Made by a program: the position numbers and the translations under genes
Origin: CANLDA01 sp964021645
GTDB taxonomy: Bacteria > Pseudomonadota > Alphaproteobacteria > Rhodobacterales > Rhodobacteraceae
Direction of reading: 5' to 3'
NCBI GenBank assembly: GCA_964021645.1
Contig: CAXIAD010000046.1
Location: 1-22,656, forward strand
Length of the DNA stretch: 22,656 nucleotides
Shown: one piece after another, positions 22,633 to 22,656 of the stretch
How the letters are laid out: each line of letters starts with the position of its first letter
Position numbering within the stretch: the stretch's first letter is position 1
Notes under the pieces: model-generated
Told to the model about the DNA's origin: nothing
The model's database searches: none
Seen by the model: only the letters and a program-made list of their open reading frames with translations

Positions 22633-22656
22633 ATGCCGTTTATTTTGGCTATTTTC
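22633..22656 (+). CDS. Possible 5' end of a further gene (eight codons)
   Basis: An ATG follows GCAGGG and opens MPFILAIF before the window stops. The hydrophobic start would fit a membrane or exported protein, but eight codons cannot identify it. The 202 bases between the inverted repeat at 22407-22430 and this ATG contain no other recognisable element. Confidence 0.25.

Noticed and set aside
1..22656. Mobile elements, CRISPR arrays, toxin-antitoxin pairs or defence genes
   Set aside because: I looked for transposases, integrases, short regular repeats with spacers and known defence motifs and found none; gene content is chromosomal core.

Overview
The window looks like a chromosomal segment of an alphaproteobacterium of the Rhodobacteraceae (Roseobacter type). 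The reasons are the moderately high GC content, the presence of the alphaproteobacterial cell-cycle regulator GcrA, and the family-typical sequences of RimO, HrpB, ArgD/ArgF, QueCDEF and ribosomal protein L28. I see no transposase, integrase, CRISPR array, tRNA or rRNA. Assignments come from reading translations and motifs by eye; no database search was run.

Left part (1-7.5 kb): a left-truncated rimO (minus) is followed on the plus strand by a pentapeptide-repeat membrane protein and an AsmA-family protein. Then comes the best-resolved unit of the window, queC-queD-queE-queF, which makes preQ1, the queuosine precursor, from 6-carboxytetrahydropterin-pathway intermediates. The cistrons overlap or nearly touch. 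A sequence closely matching the class I preQ1 riboswitch lies directly before queC, and its 3' strand carries the queC Shine-Dalgarno. End product would thus switch off translation of its own pathway. A strong bidirectional terminator separates this operon from convergent gcrA.

Middle (7.5-16 kb): gcrA (minus), an orphan ABC-2 permease (plus), a DMT/EamA exporter (minus), the arginine pair argD-argF (plus), a 6-phosphogluconate dehydrogenase (plus) and a PiT phosphate transporter (minus) with a half-conserved Pho-box-like site upstream.

Right part (16-22.6 kb): a NUDIX hydrolase and the helicase gene hrpB (both minus), meaB (plus) behind an intergenic region rich in dyads and direct repeats, and rpmB with a good terminator. 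After these come a small secreted or membrane-anchored protein resembling DUF2946, a periplasmic PCu(A)C copper chaperone, and a shortened protein related to 2-dehydro-3-deoxygalactonokinase that lacks the kinase's N-terminal phosphate-binding motif. The last bases may hold the first codons of another gene.

Most of the window is ordinary housekeeping sequence. The points that deserve attention are the preQ1 riboswitch, the pentapeptide/membrane fusion, the DUF2946-like/PCu(A)C copper pair, the degenerate sugar-kinase relative, and the structured hrpB-meaB intergenic region.
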